NCBI RefSeq assembly: GCF_007859675.1
Contig: NZ_CP042305.1
Location: 2,542,001-2,606,000, forward strand
DNA: 64,000 bases
Source: Humibacter ginsenosidimutans
GTDB lineage: Bacteria; Actinomycetota; Actinomycetes; Actinomycetales; Microbacteriaceae
Direction of reading: 5' to 3'
Of this stretch, positions 53,194 through 63,307 are shown piece by piece. The translations under genes were made by a program, and so were the position numbers. The notes under the pieces were generated by a model. The model worked only from the letters and a program-made list of their open reading frames with translations, was not told where the DNA came from and did no database searches. Every line of letters begins with the position of its first letter. Positions within the stretch are counted from its first letter, which is position 1.

Positions 53194-55664
53194 TCATTGC
53201 GTGCGACGCGTCCGTCGTGCGGCGAGGATGCCTCCCCGGCGCCCAGCACGACCAACGCACCGAGGGCGGGCCAGAGCACGTCCGATCCGGTGTGCGCCAG
53301 CGCCGAGTCGTCGGCCGTCGGATCTGCGGGATCGGCCGCGTGGCCGCCGTGCGATCCGGAGCCCTGACTGCCGGAGCCCTGGCCCCCCTGGTCACCGGAG
53401 CCTTGACCGCCGGAACCCTGATCGCCGGAACCCTGGGCGGGCTTGGTGTCGAAGGTCACGTACTGAGCGGCGTCACCCGGGTTCTGCTGTGCGAGTCGGA
53501 ACGCGCCGTTCTCGTAGTCGAGAGCGAGACCGCTGTTGCGATTGACCAGACGATAGGTCGTCGAGCCCGCCAGTGACGTCGGACTCGTGGATGCCGCGGC
53601 CGCCTTCGCCACGGCACGCTTCGCACCCGCGGCGCTCGCGTTCGCCGCCGAGTTCGGCGCAACGACCTGCACGTACCACTCGTCACTTCCGCCGGGGGTG
53701 CCGACTCCGCCATTTCCCGACGGATCGGGGTCGGGGAGCTTTGCGCCGTCGGAAGCCTCGGCGCCCATGGCTCGCTGTGCGGCAGGAGTGCTTCCGCTCA
53801 CCTGCAGATAGCTGCCGTCTGTGGCGTTCTCCAGCCGGTAGAAGCCGCTCGCGCCCGAGGTCGCCTGGTCGGAGACCGGCACGAGCTTCCACTGCGTCGA
53901 GGTGTCGGACCCGCCCTTCGCGCCGAGAGTGGTGCCGCCGATCGCGACGGTGTAGGGCGTCGAGCCGTTCACGGCGGCTCCGGCAACGTCCTCGGGAACG
54001 CGCTGAACGCTGAGGTCCTGCTGTCCGGACGCCGCAGGCATGGCGATCCTGCTCACGAGACCGCTGAGGTCCGAGACGGTCAGGAACGATGCCCCCGTGA
54101 CGTTCTGGTTCGTGAGGCTGCCGTCATCCAGGGTGGTCAGGTAGCCGCCGAACGAGCCGGCGGGCATGGTGCCGACCACCTGCCACGACGAAGGGTCGCC
54201 CAGGTCCTGCGTCTCGTAGACGTTGCCGTCGTAGCCGACGATCCGGTACGTCTCGGAGTAGGCGTCGTAGCTGACGGCCGACTCGTTGTTGCCCATCGGC
54301 AGGTGGAAGAGCAGACCGGAGTCGGCATCCTTCCAGTACGACGTTCCCGTGATGATCTGCTGCACCGTCTGCTGACCGGAGCTCGGGTTCGTCCAGGTCA
54401 CGTAGATCCCGCCGGTGAACGTCTTCACGCCGTTCGTGTAGACATCGTTCTTGGCGACGACGTCGACGCTCTCACCGGTCACCGGATCGGTGTAGTCCAC
54501 CGACGACACCGCAGCGCCCGCGGCGTTGACGATCGTGTGCGCGAAGGTGTTGGCCGTGTAGGTGTTGCCGTCGGCATCGCTGAAGGTCAGAAGGTGATCG
54601 CTCGCCACGGTGTACGCGTGCACATCCACGCTCTTGCCCGCTGCATCCTTGCCCGAGTACGAGACGACATCCTTCGCCGGGTCGTACGACATGCTCATGC
54701 CGGCGGGGCCGCCCACGCTGCCGTCGATGCCGCCGACTCCTGGCTGGTCCCAGGCTCCGTCGTCGTACTTCTGCCATGTTCCCGGCGCCATCTTGCCGCT
54801 CATCGGAGCCCTGGCCATCTCGGTCCAGCTGGCCACGGTGCTGGCGGCCGGCTTCTGATAGACCTTCACGTTGTAGGTGATGTAGAAGTACCCGGTCGAG
54901 TAGTCGACGAAGAGCCGGCAGCCCGAGTCACCGAACGGATACGTCGTGCCCGGCGACGAGGTCGCGTCGACGATGCCGTTTCCGGACGCGTCGTTGTCGT
55001 CCCACGCCGAGGTGAGCACGGGACCCTGGTACTGCCAGCTGGCACCGGCGTCCTTCGAGGTGGCGAGAAGGATGCGATCGTTGTGCAGACCGGTGCTGAT
55101 CTTCTCGTCGACCGTGGCATCCGCCCCCTTGGTGAGCCACGGGTCGAACTGGAACTCGTCGTTGAGCACGGCGTACCACTCACCGTTGGACGGATCGACC
55201 CAGACGCCGATCACGTCGCAGTGGTCGTCCTCCTGCGGAGACGGGATGGGATGCGCAGCCGACTTGTCCACCTGGTAGCAGATGCTGCCGGGGTCCTCGT
55301 AGTGCGCATCGGCGGTCGCCGTCTTCGTGGATCCATCGGCGAGCCCAGCTGCCACGGCACCGAAATCGTCGTTCGTGAACGTCTTCGCCCAGCCGCTGTT
55401 CGGGGAATACGGGGTGTCGGCCGTCGTCCAGTGGAACTGGCCGTCCTTGCCCACGAACGCGGAGCCCGCGATATCCGACGTGAGCGTCCCCGACACCGTC
55501 GCCGAAGACACTGCGGTGTAGGCGGGCGGTCCAGCGGGGGTGCTGTCGGCGGCGAAGCTTCCGGCGGTCGGCACGACGGCGAGCGCCACCGCGCCCGCGA
55601 ACGCGACCGCGATCGAAGCGCGTCTGCGTCGCCGCGACGATGTGGGGGTGTCGGGGAGGTGCAT
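53194..55664 (-). CDS. Secreted LAHTG-anchored beta-propeller/lectin protein, frame break near the C-terminus
   Basis: A protein of about 823 aa. The signal peptide is MHLPDTPTSSRRRRR-type with a core to about 38. Residues about 50-545 look like a six-bladed sialidase-type propeller (HNDRILLATSKDAGASWQYQGPVLTSAW, then FFITYNV-like strands). Residues about 560-765 hold two ricin-type lectin repeats (STQWKLVPV..FYRLENATDGSYLQVSG and TYRLVNRNSGLALDYENGAFRLAQQ). A Gly/Ser/Gln linker precedes LAHTG (789-793) and a membrane span. Just after, at about 53230-53236, the frame is broken: one missing base (or two extra) must be restored to reach GILAARRTRRTQ and the stop at 53194. Without that, the frame reads on into the next gene. 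The propeller resembles exo-sialidases, but the Arg triad is not evident, so catalysis is uncertain. Confidence 0.85.
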
Positions 55665-55727
55665 GGAAGTCTGACCTTTCTTCGTTGATCGGTTCTGCGT
55701 TGTGTGATTCGACGTGGCCCTGGATGC

Positions 55728-57104
55728 TCAGATCCCCGCCAGATCGGGATTGACCTCTGGCTGCTCCGCCGTGTCGTCGCGCTGCTCCACCTCGAGCGCG
55801 AACGCCAGAGGGATGACGGATGCGCGGTCCACCTCGAAGCGCACCGTGCGGTCGTCGCGCACGGCGAAGGGAACCGGCCGCCCCGTCGCGACAGCGGTGG
55901 CGTTCCGCACGCGGGTGCGCTCCGGCAGCTGCAGCGCGATCGCACCGGACACGGGGATGCGCGTGACCACCGCGTAGACCGCCCCCGTCTCGGCGTCGGC
56001 CGTGTAGTACCCCCAGCCCGGGTAGTCCCAGCCGTCGGCTGGACCGCAGCCGTAGATGCACGCCCCATTGGTCTCGAGCCATGCGCCGAGGGTGTGCACG
56101 ACATCCTTCTCGAACGGGGCGAACGAACCGTCGCCGCGCGGGCCGAAGTTCAGCAGCAGATTGCCGCCGAGGCTCACCGCCTGCACGAGCTGCTCGAGGA
56201 GCTCGAGCGGATGCTTGTGCGTGCGCGCCACCTCCGCACCGGCGTGGTACCCCCACGAGTTCTGCGGGATCGTGACGCACGCCTCCCAGTCCTCTGCGGT
56301 CACCGTGCGATCCCAGGGGTCGGGCAGTCGCCGCTCGAAGCCGCTGAAGTAGTCGCCCATCAGCGCGCCGTTGGAGTCGCGGTGCCGCGCGCCGTGCTCG
56401 TCGGCGCGGAGCCTGCTGTTCACGATGGCTCCGGGGATGAGCCGTTTCAGCATGCACTCGATCTCCCAGCTCCAACGACCGTTCGCCTTCACCGACTCGT
56501 CCCACGTGCCGTCGAACCAGAAGCCGCGAACGTTCGGGTAACGCGTGGCGAGCTCGCGGAGCTGCTCGCCCGCATAGCTCAGATAGCGGTCGAACGCCTC
56601 CTCGTCCTGCGACGACGAGATCGCGTAGCGCCAGTCCGGGTGGTGCCAGTCGAGCACCGAGTAGTAGAGGTGTACGGCGATGCCACGCGCGGTGTAGGCG
56701 TGCACGAGCTCGCCGATCACGTCACGTCCCCTTGGCGTTGCGGCGACGGTGAAGTCGGTCAGGGAGCTCGGCCACAGGCAGAAGCCGTCGTGATGCTTGG
56801 CGGTGACCGTCACGTATCGCGCGCCGAGATCGGCGGCGAGGCTCGCCCAGGCCTCGGGATCGAACTCCGGTGCGGCGAAGTCATCGACGAGACCGGCCCA
56901 ACGCGCCGGTCCGATTCCCGCGGATTGCGGAAGGAACTCGGCTGCGTAGTCATAGGTCACGCCGTTCCACGAGCCGGCGGGAATCGAGTACAGACCCCAG
57001 TGGATGAACTGCCCGAACCTGTCGTGCCGAAACCGGCGCATCGTCTCGTCGTCGCGGCGCCCCTCGCTCTGCGCGCCGTACATCAGCGGAATCGCCTCAG
57101 CCAT
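55728..57104 (-). CDS. GH29 alpha-L-fucosidase, cytoplasmic (copy 2)
   Basis: A 458-aa GH29 enzyme: RHDRFGQFIHWGLYSIPAGSWNG, YVTVTAKHHDGFCLWPSSLTDF, YYSVLDWHHPDW and YPNVRGFWFDGTWDES, with nucleophile D198. NSWGYHAG and GGNLLLNFGPRGDGSF follow. A C-terminal beta domain (about 380-450) follows. No signal peptide. It starts 9 bp after the DUF2264 stop and so belongs to the LacI-controlled operon. It is a distant homologue of the GH29 at 15961, suggesting different linkage preferences. Confidence 0.94.
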   Translation of the reverse strand: MAEAIPLMYGAQSEGRRDDETMRRFRHDRFGQFIHWGLYSIPAGSWNGVTYDYAAEFLPQSAGIGPARWAGLVDDFAAPEFDPEAWASLAADLGARYVTVTAKHHDGFCLWPSSLTDFTVAATPRGRDVIGELVHAYTARGIAVHLYYSVLDWHHPDWRYAISSSQDEEAFDRYLSYAGEQLRELATRYPNVRGFWFDGTWDESVKANGRWSWEIECMLKRLIPGAIVNSRLRADEHGARHRDSNGALMGDYFSGFERRLPDPWDRTVTAEDWEACVTIPQNSWGYHAGAEVARTHKHPLELLEQLVQAVSLGGNLLLNFGPRGDGSFAPFEKDVVHTLGAWLETNGACIYGCGPADGWDYPGWGYYTADAETGAVYAVVTRIPVSGAIALQLPERTRVRNATAVATGRPVPFAVRDDRTVRFEVDRASVIPLAFALEVEQRDDTAEQPEVNPDLAGI

Positions 57105-57113
57105 GGCACGCCA

Positions 57114-59162
57114 TCAGAGGTTCGCCGCCTTCGGGCCCGTGTGGTGATCCCACGGCACGAACGTCGCGAGATCGCAGTCGATCGGCGAGCCGCCTTCCCA
57201 GAGGACCGTCACCCTCGTGCCGTCCACGTGCACGTCGACACTGTCGCGCCAGCGCGCGACGTCATCCTCGCCGAACGAAGACGACGCATTGCTTCGCGTG
57301 AGCGCGTGAAGCGCGACGAAGACGCTCAGCCCCGGCCGGCATCGCCCGAAAAGGGCCGGTGTCGCGGAGTGGTCGGCCATCGCGTTCGCCCCGTCGTAGC
57401 GGAAGACGGATGCCTCGCTCCAGCCGTGCAGACCGATGCACGCCGCCATGATGCCGGCTTCTCCGCGCGCCCATGCATGGTCGGAGCCAACCCCCGAGAC
57501 GGGCGGTGCGGCATCCGCCACGGCGAACCCGCCCTCGCGCACACGCCGATTGCTCGGCGCCTCGACGAGATGCGCGCGCACCTCCAACTCGTCGTGCACG
57601 AACGAGACGGTCGTGATCGCGCAGCCAGGCAACAGCGACCTGTTGAGCTGAGGCAGGTGCACCGAGCCGGCGATCTCGCCTTCCACGCGACTGCCGCGCA
57701 ACGCTGAGCGCCGGCTTGCGTTGCCGTCGTCGTCGAGCAGAGCGATGTGCGAGTCGACGTCGTCGACCCACGCCCCGCCGGTTCCGGGTGCGGTGTGGGT
57801 GCTGTAGGCGAATTTCGCGTAGTGCGGGTCGTCGGCATCCACGTCGTCGCCGACGGGGATCCACGTGTGGTCCGAGCCGTGGTTGATCAGGCGCACCACC
57901 CCGTCAGCGGGAGAGGCGAGCACCCAGCCCGTCGACGGCATCCCCTCGACGAACGCCGCAGCCGCCGCCGGCCCGGTTTCTGTGGGCTTTGCTTCCTCCT
58001 GCGCCGTCCAGAGCGGAGCGTCGCCTGGCAGAGCGAGTCCGAGGAACCCGATGCCCGCCAGGTACGGCGACCCGAATCCGCTGTACGCCTGACACATGGG
58101 CTCGAAAGGCGCGTACCACCCCAGGCTCAACGGGCCTTCGACGCCGACGCCCTTCTTCGTGAAGCGCGCGAGCACCCCTGACGCCAGCCGCCTGGTCGCC
58201 CCGTGCGAAAGCGGATTGACGTCGGAGATCTCGGCACACCACAGTGCGGCGAGCACCGCGGTGCGGTACGTGAGCGACCGGCCGATGTGCAGAACGGATC
58301 CGTCGGGAGCGACGAAACGCGCGAACGACGAGACGAACTGCGCGAGTCGTTCCAGGTGACGCTCGCCCTCCGCCGTCTGCGTCTGCTCCGTCATGCGGTA
58401 CCACGCCCAGAGATACGGGTGGATGGCCCAGGCGTTGTAGTAGTCGATGGACCGCTCCGGGCCGTCGGTGTACCATCCGTCGCCGAGATACCAGGACTCG
58501 ACGCGAGCCACGTTGCGGGTGCCGGTCGTGCCGCTGACGTCTTCACCCACCGACCGCAGGAAGGCCTCGGCCATCGCGGGGAACAGCTGCCAGTTGCTCT
58601 GCCACGCCTCCAACCTGGCGTGGTGCAGGAGCCATGACGACAGCTGTCGCTGCTCGGCGCGCGAGAGTCGCTCCCACAGCTTGTCCCGCGTGATGTACAG
58701 CCCGAAGGAGATGTTGGCCGCCTCGACGAGGCTGTTCGTGACTCCGGACAGCGGGGTCCGGCAGGCGACGCCGGACGGCCACGACTCGCTGCCGTCCGGT
58801 CGCGTTCCGGCGAGCAGCGCACGTGAGTACCACTCCAGATGCGACTCGACGGCGGTATCCTCGGCGCCGGCGATACGAGGTGCCGCGAGCAAGAAGGATC
58901 GGCCGACCGTCTCCATGCACTCGCGGCGCACCCCGTCCTCGGTGACCCTGCCTGGCAGCCGTGTCATGGCGCCCTCAGGGCTCGAGTAGCTGCGCACCTC
59001 GTCGAGCCAGTGATCGGCCACCGCGGTCCAGTGCGCACGAGTCCAGCCCGTGAAGGGCGAGAGCGTCGAGTCGTCACCCGGGAGCACGAGGCCTGCGGAG
59101 GGCGCGCCACGACGCCTGACGGCGACGCGCTCGTCTTGCTCGGTCTGGATTCGGGTATTCAT
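57114..59162 (-). CDS. DUF2264-family protein
   Basis: A 682-aa cytoplasmic protein of the DUF2264 family. The N-terminal (alpha/alpha)6-like toroid is at about 40-400 (LSPFTGWTRAHWTAVADHWLDEVRSYSSPEGAMTRLPGR, then WAIHPYLWAWYRMTEQTQ and SLGWYAPFEPMCQAYSGFGSPYL). The C-terminal beta part is at about 400-680. This is the architecture of polysaccharide lyases and unsaturated-sugar hydrolases, and it often sits in glycan-use loci. The activity is not known; the context suggests acting on a fucose-containing fragment. The ATG at 59162 is used; a ten-codon longer start has no support. Two LacI operators precede it. Confidence 0.87.
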   Translation of the reverse strand: MNTRIQTEQDERVAVRRRGAPSAGLVLPGDDSTLSPFTGWTRAHWTAVADHWLDEVRSYSSPEGAMTRLPGRVTEDGVRRECMETVGRSFLLAAPRIAGAEDTAVESHLEWYSRALLAGTRPDGSESWPSGVACRTPLSGVTNSLVEAANISFGLYITRDKLWERLSRAEQRQLSSWLLHHARLEAWQSNWQLFPAMAEAFLRSVGEDVSGTTGTRNVARVESWYLGDGWYTDGPERSIDYYNAWAIHPYLWAWYRMTEQTQTAEGERHLERLAQFVSSFARFVAPDGSVLHIGRSLTYRTAVLAALWCAEISDVNPLSHGATRRLASGVLARFTKKGVGVEGPLSLGWYAPFEPMCQAYSGFGSPYLAGIGFLGLALPGDAPLWTAQEEAKPTETGPAAAAAFVEGMPSTGWVLASPADGVVRLINHGSDHTWIPVGDDVDADDPHYAKFAYSTHTAPGTGGAWVDDVDSHIALLDDDGNASRRSALRGSRVEGEIAGSVHLPQLNRSLLPGCAITTVSFVHDELEVRAHLVEAPSNRRVREGGFAVADAAPPVSGVGSDHAWARGEAGIMAACIGLHGWSEASVFRYDGANAMADHSATPALFGRCRPGLSVFVALHALTRSNASSSFGEDDVARWRDSVDVHVDGTRVTVLWEGGSPIDCDLATFVPWDHHTGPKAANL

Positions 59163-59232
59163 GGTGCGCCTCGCGCAGCAGCCTTCCGACAACGTCCTTG
59201 TTCGTATCTCGCTGCACTTACCTTCGTTCGAA

Positions 59233-59248
59233 TAGTAAGCGCTTGCTA
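59233..59248. promoter_or_regulatory. LacI-type operator 1 (TAGTAAGCGCTTGCTA)
   Basis: A 16-bp LacI-family palindrome with the usual central AAGCGCTT. It is 71 bp upstream of the DUF2264 start, well placed to repress the fucosidase operon. The regulator is probably the LacI protein at 60497. Confidence 0.85.
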
Positions 59249-59388
59249 CGAGCGTTCAAGGTAGTCAGAGCCCGTGAGCTTGTCAACCTGTCTTCTACTT
59301 TCACGCAGACTCATGACGATTCCGCCGCACAAGACGTGGTCTCTGACATCCGGCGGTTCCCAGGGCGACGGGTATGTCGCGCACGGCG

Positions 59389-59404
59389 TAGTAAGCGATT
59401 ACTA
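59389..59404. promoter_or_regulatory. LacI-type operator 2 (TAGTAAGCGATTACTA)
   Basis: Arms TAGTAA/TTACTA around GCGA, 156 bp from operator 1 and 61 bp before the dehydrogenase ATG. It shares TAGTAAGCG with operator 1. The pair could loop, controlling both directions. Confidence 0.8.
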
Positions 59405-59464
59405 TTGCGTCAACGATTCACCCACAGCCCTGGCACGGGCAGACCGAGGAGAGACTTCGCGACG

Positions 59465-60478
59465 ATGACGACGAGCAGGCGACCGGCCGCCATCCTGGCG
59501 ATGTCCTCAGATTCCCTGGCCGATGTCTTCTCGGCATCCGCTCGGAAGCGCCTCGAGTCTGCGGTGGAGCTGATCGGGCCACAGCCGATCACCGACTTCA
59601 CCACGCAGCAGGCTCGCGCCGCGCTCCTCGAGGCGGAGATCATGATCACGGGTTGGGAGACGCCGACGATCGACGGCGCGGTCATCGCGTCCGCGCCGAA
59701 GCTCGAGGCGATCGTGCACGCCGCGGGAACCGTGAAGACCTTCCTTTCGGAGGAGGTGTTCGACCACGGCATCCTTGTCACGAGCTGCGCTGCCGCGAAC
59801 GCCATCCCGGTGGCCGAGTTCACCGTTGCCTGCATCGTGTTCGGACTCAAACGCGCCAACCGCTTCGCTCATCGGCTGCGCACCACGCACGGCGTTCGGA
59901 GCACGGAGGGGATGCCTCGGCTCGGCGCGAACAACGTGACCATCGGCTTGGTGGGCGCCTCTCGCGTCGGCAGGGAGGTCATCCGTCTGCTTCGTTCCTA
60001 CGACGTCAGCGTGATCGTGAGCGACCCCTACCTCTCGCATGGCGACGCCGAACAGCTCGGCGTGCAGGGCGTGACTCTCCGCGAGCTGTGCATGCGCAGC
60101 GACGTCATCAGCGTGCACGCGCCGCTGAACGAGTCCACACTGGGACTGATCGGCGCCGAACAGCTCGCGTTGCTGCACGATGGTGCCGTGGTGATCAACA
60201 CGGCGCGCGGCGCACTCATCGACACGGCGGCGCTCGAGGCAGAGCTGGCCACGGGCAGACTCGACGCCTATCTCGACGTCACCGATCCCGAGCCGCTGCC
60301 CGAGCGCTCGCCGCTGTACGGTTTGCCGAACGTCACGCTGACGCCCCACATCGCCGGGGCTCTCGGAAACGAGGTGCTGCGACTCGGCGATCTCGCCGTC
60401 GCCGAAGTGTCACGCGTGGCACAGGGCCTTCCCCTCGAGCACGAGGTACGGCTCTCCGACTTGGCACACATCGCCTGA
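59465..60478 (+). CDS. D-isomer-specific 2-hydroxyacid dehydrogenase
   Basis: A 337-aa dehydrogenase with the catalytic/nucleotide-binding two-domain fold: TIGLVGASRVGREVIRLLRSYDVSVIVSDPYL (Gly-rich loop), VISVHAPLNESTLGLIGAEQLALLHDGAVVINTARGALIDTAAL (catalytic Arg), DVTDPEPLP (catalytic Glu region) and LTPHIAGAL (catalytic His). NADH-dependent. Substrate unknown; it may reduce a 2-oxo acid from fucose or another sugar acid. The ATG at 59465 has a GGAGAG upstream but rather far. Transcribed divergently from the DUF2264 operon, with a LacI operator in front, and 18 bp before the LacI gene. Confidence 0.9.
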   Translation: MTTSRRPAAILAMSSDSLADVFSASARKRLESAVELIGPQPITDFTTQQARAALLEAEIMITGWETPTIDGAVIASAPKLEAIVHAAGTVKTFLSEEVFDHGILVTSCAAANAIPVAEFTVACIVFGLKRANRFAHRLRTTHGVRSTEGMPRLGANNVTIGLVGASRVGREVIRLLRSYDVSVIVSDPYLSHGDAEQLGVQGVTLRELCMRSDVISVHAPLNESTLGLIGAEQLALLHDGAVVINTARGALIDTAALEAELATGRLDAYLDVTDPEPLPERSPLYGLPNVTLTPHIAGALGNEVLRLGDLAVAEVSRVAQGLPLEHEVRLSDLAHIA

Positions 60479-60496
60479 GTCGCGAATCATGAGGAC

Positions 60497-61630
60497 ATGT
60501 CGGATGACTCGAACGGCAGCGAGAGACACCACCGCACCCGGGGTGCCGCGGTGACGCGCGGCTCCGGCGCCCACGCTCCCGGCGGACGCAACGCCACCAT
60601 CGCCGATGTCGCAGAGCGCGCAGGGGTGTCGACCGCCACCGTGTCCCGGGTGCTCAACGACAACTATCCGGTTGCCAGGGCGACCAAGGAGAGCGTGCTC
60701 GATGCCGTCGAAGCGCTCGGCTACACGGCGAACGCGCACGCGCGCGCACTCGCGAGCGCTGCGACGCGCACGGTCGGCATCATCATCAACGACATGGTCG
60801 ACCCGTTCTTCTCCTACGTCGCGAGAGGCGTGGAGATGGAGGCCGCTAGTGCGTCGAGACTCTGCATCGTCGCCACGGCACACGGGGATCCCAAGCGCGA
60901 GCTCGACCTCATCGATCAGCTGCGCGAGCAGCGCGCCGACGCCGTGATCGTGGTCGGCGGAGCGTACGAGGATGCCGCGGCGCGGCGCAAGATGGCGGAG
61001 CGCGCCAGAGCGCTGGCCGCTGTCGGCTCGGTGCTCGTGCTGTGCGGCCGTCCGTCGCTCGGCGAGGGCGTGCCGACGAAGATGGTCGGCTACGACAACG
61101 AGGGAGGCGCGTTCGCGCTCACCGAGTATCTGCTCTCCCAGGGCCACCGGCGCATCCTCTACCTCGGCGGTCCGCCGGGGCTCTCGACGACGATGCTGCG
61201 CCTCGACGGCTACCGGAGAGCCTTGCGCTCTCGTGGCATCCAGCCCGACGAGAGTCTCATCCGCGAAGGTGCCTTCGGACGCAGCTTCGGGCTCAGCGAG
61301 ATGCGCGAGGTGCTGGCTTCCGAGCTGGACTACACCGCCGTGTTCGCCGCGAACGACCTGGTCGCCGCCGGTGCCCTGCAGGCGCTGACGGATGCCGGCC
61401 TTCGTGTTCCGGAGGATGTCTCGCTCGTCGGCTACGACGACATCCCTCAGTCGTTCGAGCTCAGCCCCAGGCTCACGACCGTGCACGTGCCGCTGGAAGA
61501 GATGGGGCGGCAGGCCGTGCGTCTCGCCCTGTCCGACGACGACGCCTTCGGCCGTCACGCCGCAGACGAAACGGTCGTCGGCACCCATGTCGTGGTGCGC
61601 GAATCGGTCGCCGCGCCGCGCACCGCGTGA
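60497..61630 (+). CDS. LacI-family regulator of the fucosidase locus
   Basis: A 377-aa regulator. The HTH and hinge at about residues 33-85 read ATIADVAERAGVSTATVSRVLNDNYPVARATKESVLDAVEALGYTANAHARALASAATRTVGII, followed by a periplasmic-binding-protein-type ligand domain (FFSYVARGVEMEAA to PEDVSLVGYDDIPQSFELSPRLTTVHVPLEEMGRQAVRLAL). An unusual 30-residue polar N-terminal extension precedes the HTH. It follows the dehydrogenase by 18 bp and so is co-transcribed with it. The two TAGTAAGCG operators at 59.2-59.4 kb are its likely sites. The inducer is probably a fucose-containing sugar. Confidence 0.94.
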   Translation: MSDDSNGSERHHRTRGAAVTRGSGAHAPGGRNATIADVAERAGVSTATVSRVLNDNYPVARATKESVLDAVEALGYTANAHARALASAATRTVGIIINDMVDPFFSYVARGVEMEAASASRLCIVATAHGDPKRELDLIDQLREQRADAVIVVGGAYEDAAARRKMAERARALAAVGSVLVLCGRPSLGEGVPTKMVGYDNEGGAFALTEYLLSQGHRRILYLGGPPGLSTTMLRLDGYRRALRSRGIQPDESLIREGAFGRSFGLSEMREVLASELDYTAVFAANDLVAAGALQALTDAGLRVPEDVSLVGYDDIPQSFELSPRLTTVHVPLEEMGRQAVRLALSDDDAFGRHAADETVVGTHVVVRESVAAPRTA

Positions 61631-61660
61631 CGCGACACCCAGCGCAGAACAGGCGGCGGA

Positions 61661-62086
61661 TTACTTGCCCAGCGGCCGCCAGACGACGACCTGGTTGCTT
61701 CGGCGCACGCGCGTGCCCGCACGCAACGACACCACCTCGCCCTCGCTGCCTGCGGCGAACACGCGCCGGCCGGGGCGGTTGAGCATCTCGTCGGCGAGCG
61801 CCGCCTCGAGCTCGTGCACGCGATCGGTGAGACGGCTCACGTGGTTCTCGAGTTCGAGGATGCGCCTGATCCCCTCGAGGCTCACCCCCTCCGACCCGAG
61901 GCGGGCGACCTCGCGCAGCTGCACGACGTCGCGCATCGAGTAACGGCGCGACCTGCCGGCCGTGCGTCTCGGGCTCACGAGTCCGAGACGGTCGTACTGG
62001 CGCAACGTCTGCGGGTGCATGCCGGCCAACTCGGCGGCGGCGGTGATGGCGAAGACGGGAGTCGTCTCATCCAGTTCCGGCATCAT
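61661..62086 (-). CDS. hspR: HspR, MerR-type repressor of the dnaK operon
   Basis: A 141-aa MerR-family protein: VFAITAAAELAGMHPQTLRQYDRLGLVSPRRTAGRSRRYSMRDVVQLREVARLGSEGVSLEGIRRILELENHV is the HspR winged helix, followed by a coiled coil to about 100 and a basic C-terminus. In actinobacteria HspR binds HAIR sites upstream of dnaK, helped by DnaK itself. It is the last gene of dnaK-grpE-dnaJ-hspR, 63 bp after dnaJ. The HAIR site should lie upstream of dnaK, outside the window. Confidence 0.96.
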   Translation of the reverse strand: MMPELDETTPVFAITAAAELAGMHPQTLRQYDRLGLVSPRRTAGRSRRYSMRDVVQLREVARLGSEGVSLEGIRRILELENHVSRLTDRVHELEAALADEMLNRPGRRVFAAGSEGEVVSLRAGTRVRRSNQVVVWRPLGK

Positions 62087-62149
62087 CGGTCACCTCCGCT
62101 TCGTCGTCGTCATGGTCTCATCGCACGCTCGCCCCGAGCGGGCGCGGCG

Positions 62150-63148
<999 letters not shown>

Positions 63149-63190
63149 CCGGCACCTCCCTTCTTGTGTGTTCTGTTGTCATCTACCGCG

Positions 63191-63289
63191 GGTTGAGGAG
63201 CAGCGCCGAAGGCGCCGCGTCTCGAAACCCAGCCGTCGTGATCCTCTGGCCCTGCTTCGAGACGCTCGGCCGCGCCGTGCTCCTCAACC
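63191..63289. repeat. Inverted pair of dispersed repeats between grpE and dnaJ
   Basis: Copy A (63191-63229) runs GGTTGAGGAGCAGCGCCGAA... to CTCGAAACC. Copy B (63255-63289) is the same element in reverse (CTTCGAGACG... to GCTCCTCAACC). The core resembles the copies at 28181 and 40941. Together they can form one long hairpin inside the grpE-dnaJ mRNA. Confidence 0.65.
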
Positions 63290-63307
63290 GACGATATGTG
63301 CGGATCG

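Noticed and set aside
15961-57104. The two GH29 genes as a recent duplication
   Set aside because: They share only family motifs; overall similarity is low, and their neighbours differ.
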